Origin: Acanthosoma haemorrhoidale
Lineage: Eukaryota; Arthropoda; Insecta; Hemiptera; Acanthosomatidae
DNA: 64,000 nucleotides
Assembly: GCA_930367205.1 (NCBI GenBank)
Contig: OV884012.1
Location: 155,092,001-155,156,000, forward strand
Direction of reading: 5' to 3'
Of the stretch, positions 32,704 through 42,733 are shown piece by piece. How positions within the stretch are numbered: position 1 is the first letter of the stretch; each line of letters opens with the position of its first letter. The notes beneath the pieces were generated by a model. The model searched no databases and was not told where the DNA came from. It worked only from the letters and a program-made list of their open reading frames with translations. The position numbers and the translations under genes were made by a program.

Positions 32704-35700
32704 TCATGTTTTAGTCTTTGGTTTTTGGAACGGCGCCAAGCATATACTATATACCCCGTCCGGACCGGCGATGTCAAAATCGTCAAGCCAGTTGCAATCG
32801 TCTAGGGGGGAAACCTCGTCTGCTAGCGGCACCTCCCCCCCATCCTCCAGCAACATACGGAAATGGGGGAAGTCCAGGCTTGAGGATGGACCGGCGTCGT
32901 TCCCTAGACCGGCGTTGCTCCCAAGACCGGCGTTGTTCCCTAGACCGGCGTTGTTTCCTCGACCGGCGTCGCTCCCAAGACCGGCGTTGCTCCCAAGACC
33001 GGCGTTGTTTCCTCGACCGGCGTCGTTCCCTCGATTTGCATCGTACTCCAGCAGTGGGCCTGCCTCATATCTGGAGGGCAGTGCTCCCCCTTCCCACCAT
33101 AGTTCCCTAGGTGGCGTCAGGGCGGGTGGGCCCACATAGCTAACCCGCCAGGGTTCCTCCCGTCCAGCATCGTTTCTGAGACCGGCGTAGCTCTCCGGAC
33201 CGGCGTCGTACTCCAGACCGGCGTCGTACTCCAGACCGGCGTCGTTCTCCAGACCGGGGTCGCTCCATCGATCAGCGTTGTCCTCCTGCCTCCCACTGTT
33301 CTCCTCAACAATCCCTATATGTTCTCCTCCTATTACCAGGTCGCCCTGTACCTGCTCTTCCTCAACCTCTGCTTCCTGGGATCCGTGCTCTATCTCTTCC
33401 TCCACCGTCGTAGCTCCCTCCGGTTGGTTCCACCTTTCTGGTCTTTGTATCCTTCCAGTCAGGTGCTCCATGTACATACACCTCGACCACGCGATCGTCT
33501 CACAGGTGATAATCCGCCTCATTTTCTTCAAAAATGATCGCGTGGCGAGATGCATGAGTATCCTGTCGTTAGTGGGGTCCCATGTCCCAAGTGCCCCCAC
33601 CACCACAGCTTCCACCGATACCTGTTCAAACCTTCTACTAAGAAAAGTTTTCGCGGCCGCATACTTCTCTTCTTTAGTCGCCCTAGCCACTTGGAAAGCC
33701 TCCATGCGGTTTTCGATCGTCACTGTCACATCCATTATAATAGCCTTATTACCCTTGGCCACGACCAAGTCCGGCCTCAGGCGGGAGTCATCAACCGACT
33801 GATTCTTTCCAATTATCTCATATCCACGACTCTTGGCTGTGGCCTCGATACGATCAACAATCGCGTCATGTCGCCGCTGTCGTAGGACGGTGTGGCTGTT
33901 ACACCGGCCAACCACATGCGCCAGGCATTCGTTGTTGTAGCCACACCGCCTACACCTCTTGTCCTGATCAGTAGCTCGTCCTCTCCTGCATCCGTTGAGC
34001 CGAAGTAAATGAAGCCTCGCCCGATGAATAAAACGCCAGTCGGCAAACGACAGATATTCCCCGGTTAATAGGAAGTGGTTAGAGTCCGGTGAATATCTGA
34101 GGCAGTCGGCTACACGTCCCTGCGATGGCTTCTGTCGTAGTGCCTCACCCCTAGCCAGCTGCTTCCGGCGCCTGATAATTTTTAGTACCTGCCCCCGTTG
34201 GTGAGACCTCACGGAAGCATCCCCAAGGCTCAGTGAAGGGATGTCCTCGTCGAATTGCCACTGGACACCAATTCGCCGAGACGCTTTCCTCCCACGTGTC
34301 CAGTGGTCCGAAATACTATTTGGGAGCGTCTTCATTTCCGGTGTCGTCACCCCGGATAAATATACACCTATGTCAGGTCGTTGACCTGTCTTCATCCGTG
34401 AGCTAGCTGTACGATGGAGATCAGCAAGCGCCATCCCCTGCAGCTTCTGATCCCTTGAGGTCAGCAGCTTGTAGCATCCATCAATCAGGGCTAGGTCGCT
34501 TTCTTCTGCCGCTACCGGGAAGCCACATAGTCCCTCCGACCTAGCCCCATACAGATATTCGTTGGCGGCCTCCTGCGGCAGATTCAGTGTCCGTTTAATC
34601 TCTGCTCGAATTATACCATCGATTTTTGACCACGACTTATTGCCAATATGCCCATTACGCATTATGAAGTTAAACGAGGGGTAAACGAAGGTCTTTACGG
34701 CATCAAGACGTTGCCACGGCGTCAGTTTCGAGTTCAATATACCCCTCGCCTTCCTCACAATTTCTTCGAGCTCCGCCTGTGGTCTGATGGCCCTGAAGCC
34801 GACTGGGTTCCCTAGGAAATCCTGGGTTTCCCCCTCACATAACGCCCTCAGTACGGTGTCCTCAATCTTAAACTCCGTCGCCCTGATTCCCACCGGTGTT
34901 CGTCCCGTCAAGTGCATTGTTTTGCATTTATCAGGGTTGACCTCTAGCCCTGTTCTTCTTAGGGCGATGACTGCTCTGTCAATCTTCTCTTGCAGCGTCT
35001 CCGGGTCCTTTGCCATAATTGTGATGTCATCCGCGTACGCCAGCACTGCGTGTTCCTCCTCTTCATCCGGCTGCTTCACCACATGGTCTAGGGCTATGAC
35101 AAACAGCAGTCCACTGAGGGGGCATCCCTGCTTAATCCCCTTTGTCAGACTCAATGGTCCGACACTCCCTGATGGCGAATCAATCATGGTAGTGGTGTCA
35201 CAGTATAGATCTGCTATTATGTCAACAATCGTCTTACCCGCCCCTCTTCTCTCCAAGGCTTGAACAACGCATTCATGTGGTATGGAGCCGAAGGCGTTCG
35301 ACACGTCCATCCATGCCACACAAATGTCAGACCGTTCCCTCCTCGCTGCCGCCATTCTGTTCTGTAGAACATAATTGTGTTCGAACACGCCATCGTGCGG
35401 CATAAACCCCTTCTGGTGCACGGAAATGACGGAGTTAGCCCGGCACCATGCGGTTATCCGTCCAGCCAGCAACCCCGAATACACCTTGTAGATAGTCCTG
35501 GACATTGCTATGGGGCGCCAATCCCTCACTGAGCTGGGAGAGTCCTTCTTTGGTAGGAAAATGGTCTTGGATTGCTTCCAGCAAACAGGAATCCTTCTAT
35601 GACGTAGGCAGGTGTTGAAAATCTGGCACAAAGTCCTGCCTCTTGGATCGATCCGTCTCCACGTCCTGTAGTCAATCCGGTCATTCCCAGGGGACGAGTT

Positions 35701-36900
35701 CTCGAACCGTCTCAGGCGATCCTTGACTTCTTCCGGTGTGAACGGGGCCATTTCGACTTCTCCCGCGGCCGATGCAATTCCATCTAGGACAGTCGGATCC
35801 CATTCCACCTCACTTCCTCCTGTCAGGTGTTCCGCTAACTCTTCTGCCGGGATTTCGCAACGCGGACCCGGTTCCTCTAGCACAAGCCGAACTGCCTTCC
35901 TCCTATTCAGCTTGTATATGCGCTGAATCGTCCTGCAGTCAGAAACATCCACTGTCTTGTTCGCTCCAGTTCTCGTTTTAGGCTCTCTAATATCACAGGC
36001 TGCCCTTACATCAGCAGTATATTCGGTAAGTAGCTGATCAAACTCCTGCCACGTCTGTTCGGTCGGCAACTTTTGGGAAAGTTCATTGAGCTTCCGAATA
36101 TATTTTGACGCCAGTCCTTCTTCGTTTTCGTCCTCCTCCACGAAGCCGACCCGATTTGCCACTCCTTCATCGACATTTGCTCCTACCTCTGTGTTGTTAC
36201 CAATCCCATCCATCATCGCCTGTCGGGTCTCGTCCGCTTCCCTCCGATGATGCTCAATAACTGCAGAACGTTGGGGTGTAATGTCGGCGGTAACAATCAT
36301 CTGTGGCCATAGTTCCTCAGTCGTAGTACTCATCCTGGTCGTCACCTCCGGTATTTGTTGTATCTCAAGGCCAGGGTCCTCCTCTTCGTGGAGCACAGGC
36401 ATTGAATTCAACGTCGCCGGTTGATTATCCCGCCGTCTTTGTCTTGTATTGGGTAACCCAACGTTGGCAGCCGCCTCCCGTCGTCTTGGTGCCATCACAT
36501 GAGTCAGGGTTACGTGATTTTGGAGACCTTTACCCGACGCAAATATGGCCGGGCACTGTGGACACTTCTTCATCCCTTCACCCGGCTCCGCTAGCGGTCG
36601 GACAGCATCTTTCAGGCATGGGTGGCGAGATACCTGATATGATGATATGCACTCTCCACATATGGCACAGATATGTTTGACTTTCAGTCCTGCTAGCCGA
36701 TGCACCGACTGTAAGTGTCTCAGAAGCGACTGTAGAGACGATCCATGGGTTTGCGCGAACAGGGCACTCTCGCAGGCTTCCATGGGGCATCGTGCATACG
36801 ACTGCCCACTTGCAATGATCGGTAACGGGTAGATGGCCTTTAAAAAATTTCCCTCCACAACGAAACATTGTCTCTCATTCAGTACATTACCCTCTGCCAT
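32704..36900 (-). CDS. Utopia-2 ORF: zinc fingers, RT, restriction-like endonuclease
   Basis: 1398 aa, no internal stop. N-terminal zinc fingers: CCHH C38-C43-H62-H67, CCHC C78-C81-H93-C95, CCHH C113-C116-H129-H134; these probably read the U2 target. The RT spans about 380-730: DWRPIAMSRTIYKVYSG, MDVSNAFGSIPHEC (A), GIKQGCPLSG (B), YADD at 622-625 (C), DFLGNPVGF. Then comes a CCHC motif (CRRCGYNNECLAHVVGRC) and the PD-(D/E)XK-like endonuclease with R1042-P-D1044 and IIMDVTV. Past the endonuclease is an unusual acidic extension of about 230 aa with AGLEYD- and AGLGSN-type hexapeptide repeats. The ATG is the first in frame and aligns with the internal Met chosen for Utopia-1. It is probably expressed from the U2 transcript. 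Confidence 0.9.
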   Translation of the reverse strand: MAEGNVLNERQCFVVEGNFLKAIYPLPIIASGQSYARCPMEACESALFAQTHGSSLQSLLRHLQSVHRLAGLKVKHICAICGECISSYQVSRHPCLKDAVRPLAEPGEGMKKCPQCPAIFASGKGLQNHVTLTHVMAPRRREAAANVGLPNTRQRRRDNQPATLNSMPVLHEEEDPGLEIQQIPEVTTRMSTTTEELWPQMIVTADITPQRSAVIEHHRREADETRQAMMDGIGNNTEVGANVDEGVANRVGFVEEDENEEGLASKYIRKLNELSQKLPTEQTWQEFDQLLTEYTADVRAACDIREPKTRTGANKTVDVSDCRTIQRIYKLNRRKAVRLVLEEPGPRCEIPAEELAEHLTGGSEVEWDPTVLDGIASAAGEVEMAPFTPEEVKDRLRRFENSSPGNDRIDYRTWRRIDPRGRTLCQIFNTCLRHRRIPVCWKQSKTIFLPKKDSPSSVRDWRPIAMSRTIYKVYSGLLAGRITAWCRANSVISVHQKGFMPHDGVFEHNYVLQNRMAAARRERSDICVAWMDVSNAFGSIPHECVVQALERRGAGKTIVDIIADLYCDTTTMIDSPSGSVGPLSLTKGIKQGCPLSGLLFVIALDHVVKQPDEEEEHAVLAYADDITIMAKDPETLQEKIDRAVIALRRTGLEVNPDKCKTMHLTGRTPVGIRATEFKIEDTVLRALCEGETQDFLGNPVGFRAIRPQAELEEIVRKARGILNSKLTPWQRLDAVKTFVYPSFNFIMRNGHIGNKSWSKIDGIIRAEIKRTLNLPQEAANEYLYGARSEGLCGFPVAAEESDLALIDGCYKLLTSRDQKLQGMALADLHRTASSRMKTGQRPDIGVYLSGVTTPEMKTLPNSISDHWTRGRKASRRIGVQWQFDEDIPSLSLGDASVRSHQRGQVLKIIRRRKQLARGEALRQKPSQGRVADCLRYSPDSNHFLLTGEYLSFADWRFIHRARLHLLRLNGCRRGRATDQDKRCRRCGYNNECLAHVVGRCNSHTVLRQRRHDAIVDRIEATAKSRGYEIIGKNQSVDDSRLRPDLVVAKGNKAIIMDVTVTIENRMEAFQVARATKEEKYAAAKTFLSRRFEQVSVEAVVVGALGTWDPTNDRILMHLATRSFLKKMRRIITCETIAWSRCMYMEHLTGRIQRPERWNQPEGATTVEEEIEHGSQEAEVEEEQVQGDLVIGGEHIGIVEENSGRQEDNADRWSDPGLENDAGLEYDAGLEYDAGPESYAGLRNDAGREEPWRVSYVGPPALTPPRELWWEGGALPSRYEAGPLLEYDANRGNDAGRGNNAGLGSNAGLGSDAGRGNNAGLGNNAGLGSNAGLGNDAGPSSSLDFPHFRMLLEDGGEVPLADEVSPLDDCNWLDDFDIAGPDGVYSICLAPFQKPKTKT

Positions 36901-38483
36901 TATTATTGATTATACGAGTTGATGGCGCCACGCTTTGGCACTAGCACAGCACTTTCCTAGTAACCTGATTATACTAAACAATAATAAAAGAACAAATAAG
37001 CAAGTAAAAATCAAGCAATATACATTTTAAAAAGAAATAGTTCCCCTGTCCGTTCCAATATAGCCTTTGTCCACCAGCACTTCCTAGTAACCTGATTATA
37101 ATAAACAATAATATAAGAACAAATAAGCACTAAAAAGCGAGCAATATACACTAAATTAAAAAATATAAATATTGTTCCTGTTCGTTCCAATATAGCCTAG
37201 GCACTCCTGTCTATCACCACTGTTTCCACTAACACCGAAGAATTCGTGGAAAAAGGGTCGCAACTGTCCACAGAAGCCACTGCCTGCCCAGCTGACCCCA
37301 AGCAGATGTCGCTGCTCCGCTTAGCAAAGCCCTTAGAAGGGACGCTCCAACGACCGTCGCACCAAATCAATTGAACTAGCCTGCAATGGTCATGAGCCCA
37401 GAGCATAAGTTTATCTTCTTACTCTACACTATCAATGTCCACTAATTCCAAATATACAATACAACCGTTACAACGGACTAAACTGGTACTTAAACCAACA
37501 AAAGAAATTATCACAGTTACAAAAACAATATATCAACACCCGTTATGTGGGATAACTAATAAAAGGAAAATAAACGGTTCACTATGTGATAATGATAAAC
37601 CATTGCTTGTAGTAATTCACTAACAACAATACTCACTACAGCAGGCTAACATTAGTATTAATATTAACAACACAACAAGTAAAGTAATTTAACCACTAAG
37701 TTGCCGTCGCGACGGAACAAAAACTAACCCTACAATTAAAACAAACCTACCATTAACTTAAATTAAGGGGAACCCCAAGAACCATTGTTTGTAGCACTAA
37801 CAACAGTAATCACTACAGCAGGCTAACATTAGTATTAATATTAACAACACAAGTAAAATAATTTAAACACTAAGTTGCCGTCGCGACGGAGCATAAACTA
37901 AGCCTAAAGTTAAAAATAAACCTAACATTAACCCAAAGTAAGGACAATCCCCAATAGTCCAACAAATAAGAACATTTTCACTAACTATTAACTGAAAATC
38001 CCGTTATGCGGGGTTTCAATGCAACTAAAACTTATAAAAACCGTTGGATTTTTAGTAACCAACTAACGAACAATGGTATAAAATAACTAAATTATAATGA
38101 TAAAAGAGAAACTTTAAATTAGTAAACATTGCAACGAACCAAAATCTACAACTTAAATTCTACGAAATAACTACAACCGTTGTAACGGATAAAACTAACA
38201 TTAGGTCTAACGGTAAAAACTAAAGCTATGACTAAGTGTCTATAATAGATAAAAGTTCAGGGCCGCTTAAAAGACCAACAATGGACTAGAAAAGACGATC
38301 TTTACCTTTTCTTCGATGTAAGCAAACAAACACAACAACACATAAATCCCCACTGACGCTGCTAAGGCTGTAGACATAACTGGTGCTGTATCCTGTCTGC
38401 TGGCGATGGAACTCGAAGTGGCTGTTAGAGCATCAACTCGATTTCCCCGAATAGTCTCAAAATTGGTGAGATCTACAACATGA
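36901..38483 (-). repeat. Utopia-2 5' UTR: two tandem duplications and U2-spacer-like segment
   Basis: 36950-37198 is a tandem pair (period about 122 bp; each copy contains AGTAACCTGATTATA and GTTCCAATATAGCCT). 37634-37940 holds a second duplication (period about 179 bp; CACTACAGCAGGCTAACATT at 37634 and 37813). 37952-38320 closely matches the U2 spacer segment at 28907-29240, sharing AACTGAAAATCCCGTTATGC and GGGGTTTCAATGCAACTAAA, in the same orientation relative to U2. No coding sequence is supported. Confidence 0.75.
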
Positions 38484-38538
38484 CTGATAAGAACAGATAC
38501 TACATCTTTGATCTTAGCTTATCGAGCCGAGAAGCGAT
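38484..38538 (-). ncRNA. U2: U2 snRNA 5' part (nt 1-55), interrupted by Utopia-2
   Basis: U2 nt 1-55 on the - strand, ending in the target duplication against the Utopia-2 5' end. On its 5' side only 9 bp of promoter remain (GTAGGTGCT) before the poly(A) of Jockey-A copy 1. This U2 unit is therefore hit by two element types. The stem I loop carries a further change (AGCTTATCGAGCC on +). Confidence 0.9.
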
Positions 38539-38547
38539 AGCACCTAC
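38536..38547 (-). repeat. Jockey-A target-site duplication at U2 start (-9 to +3)
   Basis: GTAGGTGCTATC on the - strand, with ATC being U2 nt 1-3. The same 12 bp recur at 42959-42970 and 47106-47117, and the uninterrupted form is present at every intact U2 start. Confidence 0.9.
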
Positions 38548-38732
38548 TTTTTTTTTTTTTTTTTTTTTTTATTTCAAAACCTCAATAAAATAATACAATG
38601 TACAGAAAATAAATAATAAAATAATTGGATTACATATTTCTCCTCTTTCTGCATTTACATGCATTTGGCGGAGTGCATAATATAATAAAATTTTTATTGT
38701 TGTTAAAAGTTCATCGTTCTTATACAACACTA

Positions 38733-38748
38733 GGTGATGAGGCTCACC
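38733..38748 (-). other. 3' UTR hairpin GGTGA-N6-TCACC (copy 1)
   Basis: GGTGAGCCTCATCACC on the element strand. The same hairpin occurs in copies 2 (43156-43171) and 3 (47301-47316) and in the 3' UTRs at 19283-19298 and 19627-19642 of other Jockey-type pieces. Possibly an RT recognition structure. Confidence 0.6.
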
Positions 38749-38843
38749 TTCTTTTTGTCACCAACACCAACACTAAACACTAGGAACAAAACAAATCAAC
38801 TAAACAAAACACAACAAACTAAATCTCTACCTAGAACCTAGGA

Positions 38844-41468
38844 CTAGAGTGTTCCAGCCGCGACAGCGTCCTGCCATCGTTGGGGGAACGGAGCGGGGGT
38901 TATAGTGTTAAACACCGGGTTTGTCAAATATTGTAATGAGTCGAAAAATTTGATATGTCTACGCTGGATGAATTCATCCACCGTAGGCAGCTCAAATATC
39001 TCATGCAGCTCACTGTTCCGTCGCTGCTCGAAAGAAGTACCTCTGACCACTTTCATCAGTATACCGTTTTGGAATTGTTGGAGTTTCTTAGCTGTCGTAT
39101 ACGTCAGATAACGAACTAGCGGTGCACCATACAGCAGAGTAGGCCTGAGTATGCTCTTGTAAATCAGTAGCTTGAGACGCAGTGATAGATTGGGGGAAGT
39201 CAATAAGTGCGTAAGCCGGTAAGACTTCATGCGTGTATGCTTCAACTTCTTCGCAAAATGGTTACTAAAATGGAGGTGTCTGTCCATTTTAATTCCCAGA
39301 TATACTAGGTCGTTGGCTGGTGAATTTTGCTTCGTTCCTACTATGTAACTAGTAGGGAGCGGGCTTTTTCCCTTTTGAAAAGAGAAAATTGCACAGTCAG
39401 TCTTACCCGCGTTTACAGAGATATTGAGTCTCCCCAATCTCTCACTGATCTGGTTACAGGCTGCTTCAGCCTGTCTTAGAGCTACCTTGGCACTCATGCT
39501 GCTGCTGTACACCGCTATGTCATCTGCGAAAGCAGTAACTGTGGTATTTTTGTAGCGGGCTCCGACAATCTCAGACGTGTATACGTTGAATAGTACAGGG
39601 GATAAGACGGCGCCTTGGGGTACTCCACAGGTAAGTGGCACAGCTTCGGAGAAGCTATCACCCACCCGCACCCGCAGCGATCTGTTTTTCAGGAAGCTAG
39701 CCAGAATTGAATATAGTTGTTCCGGGCATTCCCGGTCGCAGAGCATTTGACACAGTGTCCCGTGAGACACCGAGTCGAATGCTTGGGTGCAATCAATGGA
39801 AATCATAGCCGTGGCTATGTTTCTATTCATGTTATGGCTAACTTCTGACTGCACCTTCAGAAGGGGGTGCTCTGCGCTCATACTGGATTGGAATCCAGTC
39901 TGCTCTGGCGGAATGATATCATTTTCCGAGCAGTAATCTTTGAGATAATTCAAAAGAATTTTCTCAAAGATTTTCCCCATCTGTGGTAGCAGACTGATCG
40001 GGCGGTAGTCGGCTGGGTGATCTCCACTTTTGGCTGGCTTTAGTAATGGAAACAAGATGGCTTGTTTCCATGTGTCAGGAAAGTACCGCAATCTTATACA
40101 AGAGTTGTATAAGTTTGCTAGTTGTACTATCCCTCTCCTCGGCATTTGTTTGAGCAGCACTGTTTGTATCCCGTCGTGCCCTGGTGCTCGGTTTCCCTGA
40201 CACCGGCGAAGAATCGCCTTGAGCTGTTTCGGTGATACAAACATGTGGTTCTGTTCAGCATCTACCGGAGGAGGCATGTGGTAGTATCCCGTCCTAGCCG
40301 TAATATCCCTAGCGTAGTGGTCGGCCAGTTTTGTTGCCTGTTGCTCAGCAGTCAGAACATTGTCGCCTTCGTGAAGACGGACAGTCGCTGTCTTGCCTTT
40401 TGTAGTCTTCAACAGCTTCCAAAACTTTCTGTGATCTCCGTGAGTGCTACGAAGTTTCTCATGCCACTGGGCTGTTTTCCAGAGTTTCATCAAGCCCCGG
40501 ATTTGCGTTGTGAGAGAATTCACAACGACCTTGGCTTGCTGATCTCTCGTCCTGTACCATCTATTCTTCCAAGTATGGCGCAAGGCAATAATTTTAAGAA
40601 TGTGGTCTGGAGGTGGTCGCAGAGACGGTGGCATGGGAGTGTACTTCGGGATCGCAGTGTTTGCTGCGTCTATGATCACATCAGTTATGAAAGTAAGTTG
40701 AAGATCTACTTCCTCTTTCGTGCGGAGAACTGGCACCGTATGCAGGTTATGGTAAATTTGCGACCGATACAGATCCCAGTCAGCACGACGGTAGTCGTAT
40801 CTCGTGGGGCGAAGGGTCGCCACTTTACCATCCACTGCATACAGTACTGGCCTGTGGTCAGACGTAATAAAGTCAAGGGCGGTGCAACTAGTGATACGGT
40901 GGGGTTGTTTTGTCAGTAGTAAGTCAATCGTCGAAGTAGCCTGCGGGTTACTTCTATGTCGAAAAGTAAAAGTCTGGGGGTGAACGACCGTAAACGGCGT
41001 TCTCAACAGGAGTCTCCCAGCCATGTTTGTTGCGATGTTATACCACATCGTGTGTCTCGCATTGAGATCTCCTACCACCCAGTGGTTAGATCTCTGCGAA
41101 CATGCGTGTAGCAGGGCTGAGTACTCCTGGAGAGATGCGTACGGTCTCCTGTATAGAGCGGTAAGGTAAATGGGTCTCCCCAAATTTACCTTAACTGTTA
41201 AGTGGTGAAGCTTGGGATCAGTTGTAGTCAGTGGTGAAGCCACTTTCTTCCAATTGATACCAAGGCGTATAGCAATTAGAACGCCTCCATATCCGTTAAC
41301 CCTTTCAATGGCAGTTGAATAACCTTTAATGTGGAACGATTGTGCAGATACCCTAGTGTCTGTCAAAGCTACAATATCTGGTCGGTAGAGCGCTAGCAGC
41401 ACTTCTACCTCATCTATTTTGGTCAGGAGACCATCAACGTTAAAATTTAAAACTTGGTAATCTACCAT
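38844..41468 (-). CDS. Jockey-A ORF2: AP endonuclease-reverse transcriptase (copy 1)
   Basis: 874 aa. Endonuclease, residues 1-215: FNVDG with N10, TDTR with D37 (the clade usually has Glu), GDLNARH with D134 and N136, SDHRPV with D204-H205. RT about 430-760: DYRPISLLPQMGKIFEKIL, ISIDCTQAFDSVSH (A), GVPQGAVLSPVLFNVYTSE (B), FADD at 647-650 (C), YLGIKMDRHLHFSNHF. The ATG overlaps the ORF1 stop in ATGGTAG, a layout for reinitiation after termination. This protein would nick the U2 start region and reverse-transcribe the element there. It differs from copy 2 at only a few residues (for example VRYL against FRYL in the C-terminal part). Confidence 0.9.
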   Translation of the reverse strand: MVDYQVLNFNVDGLLTKIDEVEVLLALYRPDIVALTDTRVSAQSFHIKGYSTAIERVNGYGGVLIAIRLGINWKKVASPLTTTDPKLHHLTVKVNLGRPIYLTALYRRPYASLQEYSALLHACSQRSNHWVVGDLNARHTMWYNIATNMAGRLLLRTPFTVVHPQTFTFRHRSNPQATSTIDLLLTKQPHRITSCTALDFITSDHRPVLYAVDGKVATLRPTRYDYRRADWDLYRSQIYHNLHTVPVLRTKEEVDLQLTFITDVIIDAANTAIPKYTPMPPSLRPPPDHILKIIALRHTWKNRWYRTRDQQAKVVVNSLTTQIRGLMKLWKTAQWHEKLRSTHGDHRKFWKLLKTTKGKTATVRLHEGDNVLTAEQQATKLADHYARDITARTGYYHMPPPVDAEQNHMFVSPKQLKAILRRCQGNRAPGHDGIQTVLLKQMPRRGIVQLANLYNSCIRLRYFPDTWKQAILFPLLKPAKSGDHPADYRPISLLPQMGKIFEKILLNYLKDYCSENDIIPPEQTGFQSSMSAEHPLLKVQSEVSHNMNRNIATAMISIDCTQAFDSVSHGTLCQMLCDRECPEQLYSILASFLKNRSLRVRVGDSFSEAVPLTCGVPQGAVLSPVLFNVYTSEIVGARYKNTTVTAFADDIAVYSSSMSAKVALRQAEAACNQISERLGRLNISVNAGKTDCAIFSFQKGKSPLPTSYIVGTKQNSPANDLVYLGIKMDRHLHFSNHFAKKLKHTRMKSYRLTHLLTSPNLSLRLKLLIYKSILRPTLLYGAPLVRYLTYTTAKKLQQFQNGILMKVVRGTSFEQRRNSELHEIFELPTVDEFIQRRHIKFFDSLQYLTNPVFNTITPAPFPQRWQDAVAAGTL

Positions 41469-42733
41469 TGTTGATGTTTACCAGATATCATAGCCATGAG
41501 CATTTGGCTACAGAAGTCGACTAGGGCAGTTACCCATTTCGGTGCACATTCAAGGTCTTTACGCTGGTCGTTTGTAAGAAACTTAAGCCTAGGATCTAGG
41601 TACTCACAATTGTTATTTTCCGGAGTGTCCTGCGAAGTTCTGGGGGCAGTTCTTGACGTGGAGGGGGCAGCTCTTGACGTGGAGGGGGCTGCTCTCGTCT
41701 TCGAAGGATGAGCCGTTTCTTCATCTCTAGCTTGAAAGAGCTTGAAGAGCGGGTTCTGCCAGGCGGGTATAGATGGCGGTGGAGCAGGTCTCGTGAGTGG
41801 CACGTCTGGGCGGCGCCTCTTCTGCTGGGGCTGCATTCTGTCGAGGGCTGGCTTCATTCTGGCTAGTATTTCTTTTCGCTTTGTGCAGCCTCTGTAGGAC
41901 GCCGGGTGAGCCTCGCCACAGTTGGAGCACTTGAGCGGGGTTGAATCATTCCTCGGACATTGCACTACCTCGTGGGGTCCCGCACATCTAACACACTTTA
42001 ATTTTCGGCCACAGTGGTTTCGTGTGTGGCCGAATTCTTGACATCGATGGCATTGTGGGGCGCCTCTCTGCTCCTTGAACGTCACGACACGAACTATGAC
42101 GTGGTTAATGGCGCGTATCTTTTTCATTGACTTCAGCGTGACACTGGCATTAGCTGTTACCAGCACTGGCGCAATGTCCTGTTTGCAACCGGTTGGGTCA
42201 CTTTTTCTAAGACGTCGCACATCGACGACTTCCGGGATGTTATCTTTTATTACGTCTGAAATTTCCTTGATGTCCTCCTGGACATCAAGTCCGAGAATTA
42301 AGTATTTATTGTTTCTTTTGCCGCCTCTTGGGGCAAATGAGTGGTACTCCTTCCCGCCAGTTTCGAGTAAGGCCAATATCTTTACTCGATCCTCTTCCTG
42401 ATCAGGGTAAATTGTAACACCCTCCTTCGTCTTCCTGAGGGCGAAACTATTTATATTAGCTTTTTTGAGCTGGTGCGTCAAATCGGTTGTTGTCTCTCCC
42501 GAGACAACAATTGGCGGTGGCTTCCTAGTCACTGGAGCTGTGGGGTTTATGATTTCTGGCGTCTCGCTCGCAAGAGCCTGAAATTTGTTCCCGATCTTCG
42601 TCGGGTTTTTCGATCTATTAGGTCGCTGGACCTTGACAGTAATTTTAGGGTATTCGAAACCCTCGTCTTCACTGTCCGTGGATGCTGTTAGGGTAGCCGG
42701 TCGCTTCCTGGAAGCGTCCACTTCCATCTCCAT
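41462..42733 (-). CDS. Jockey-A ORF1: gag-like protein with three zinc knuckles (copy 1)
   Basis: 423 aa. Acidic/basic N-terminus to about 80, a PRE/RRM-like region at about 85-220 (DLTHQLKKANINSFALRKTK.., VDVRRLRKSDPTG), then knuckles C228-C231-H236-C241, C247-C250-H254-C259 and C269-C272-H276-C283, in Jockey order and spacing. A Pro/Ser-rich segment with two AAPSTSR repeats follows, then a conserved tail ending SGKHQQW. RNA-binding particle protein by family knowledge. The second Met (residue 3) is an alternative start. The stop lies within the ORF2 start overlap. Confidence 0.88.
   Translation of the reverse strand: MEMEVDASRKRPATLTASTDSEDEGFEYPKITVKVQRPNRSKNPTKIGNKFQALASETPEIINPTAPVTRKPPPIVVSGETTTDLTHQLKKANINSFALRKTKEGVTIYPDQEEDRVKILALLETGGKEYHSFAPRGGKRNNKYLILGLDVQEDIKEISDVIKDNIPEVVDVRRLRKSDPTGCKQDIAPVLVTANASVTLKSMKKIRAINHVIVRVVTFKEQRGAPQCHRCQEFGHTRNHCGRKLKCVRCAGPHEVVQCPRNDSTPLKCSNCGEAHPASYRGCTKRKEILARMKPALDRMQPQQKRRRPDVPLTRPAPPPSIPAWQNPLFKLFQARDEETAHPSKTRAAPSTSRAAPSTSRTAPRTSQDTPENNNCEYLDPRLKFLTNDQRKDLECAPKWVTALVDFCSQMLMAMISGKHQQW

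Larger units (their letters stand above)
32553..38483 (-). mobile_element. Full-length RLE-type element in U2, family Utopia-2
   Basis: 5931 bp, flanked by the U2 3' part on the left and the U2 5' part on the right, with 13-bp CTGTTCTTATCAG (U2 strand) on both sides. A single long ORF, a short 3' UTR (32553-32703) ending ..CTCATTTGCT without poly(A), and a 1.58-kb 5' UTR. The insertion site is identical to Utopia-1, but the protein is clearly diverged, so it is a second family at one site. Established background: Utopia is an RLE-encoding lineage that targets U2 genes, known from wasps among others. Confidence 0.9.

Noticed and set aside
32704..36900. R2 proper, the 28S-specific element
   Set aside because: The three-finger, RT and RLE layout is R2-like, but all copies sit in U2, not in the 28S R2 site, and flanks show strict U2 specificity. 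Utopia-type is the better reading; phylogeny would settle it.
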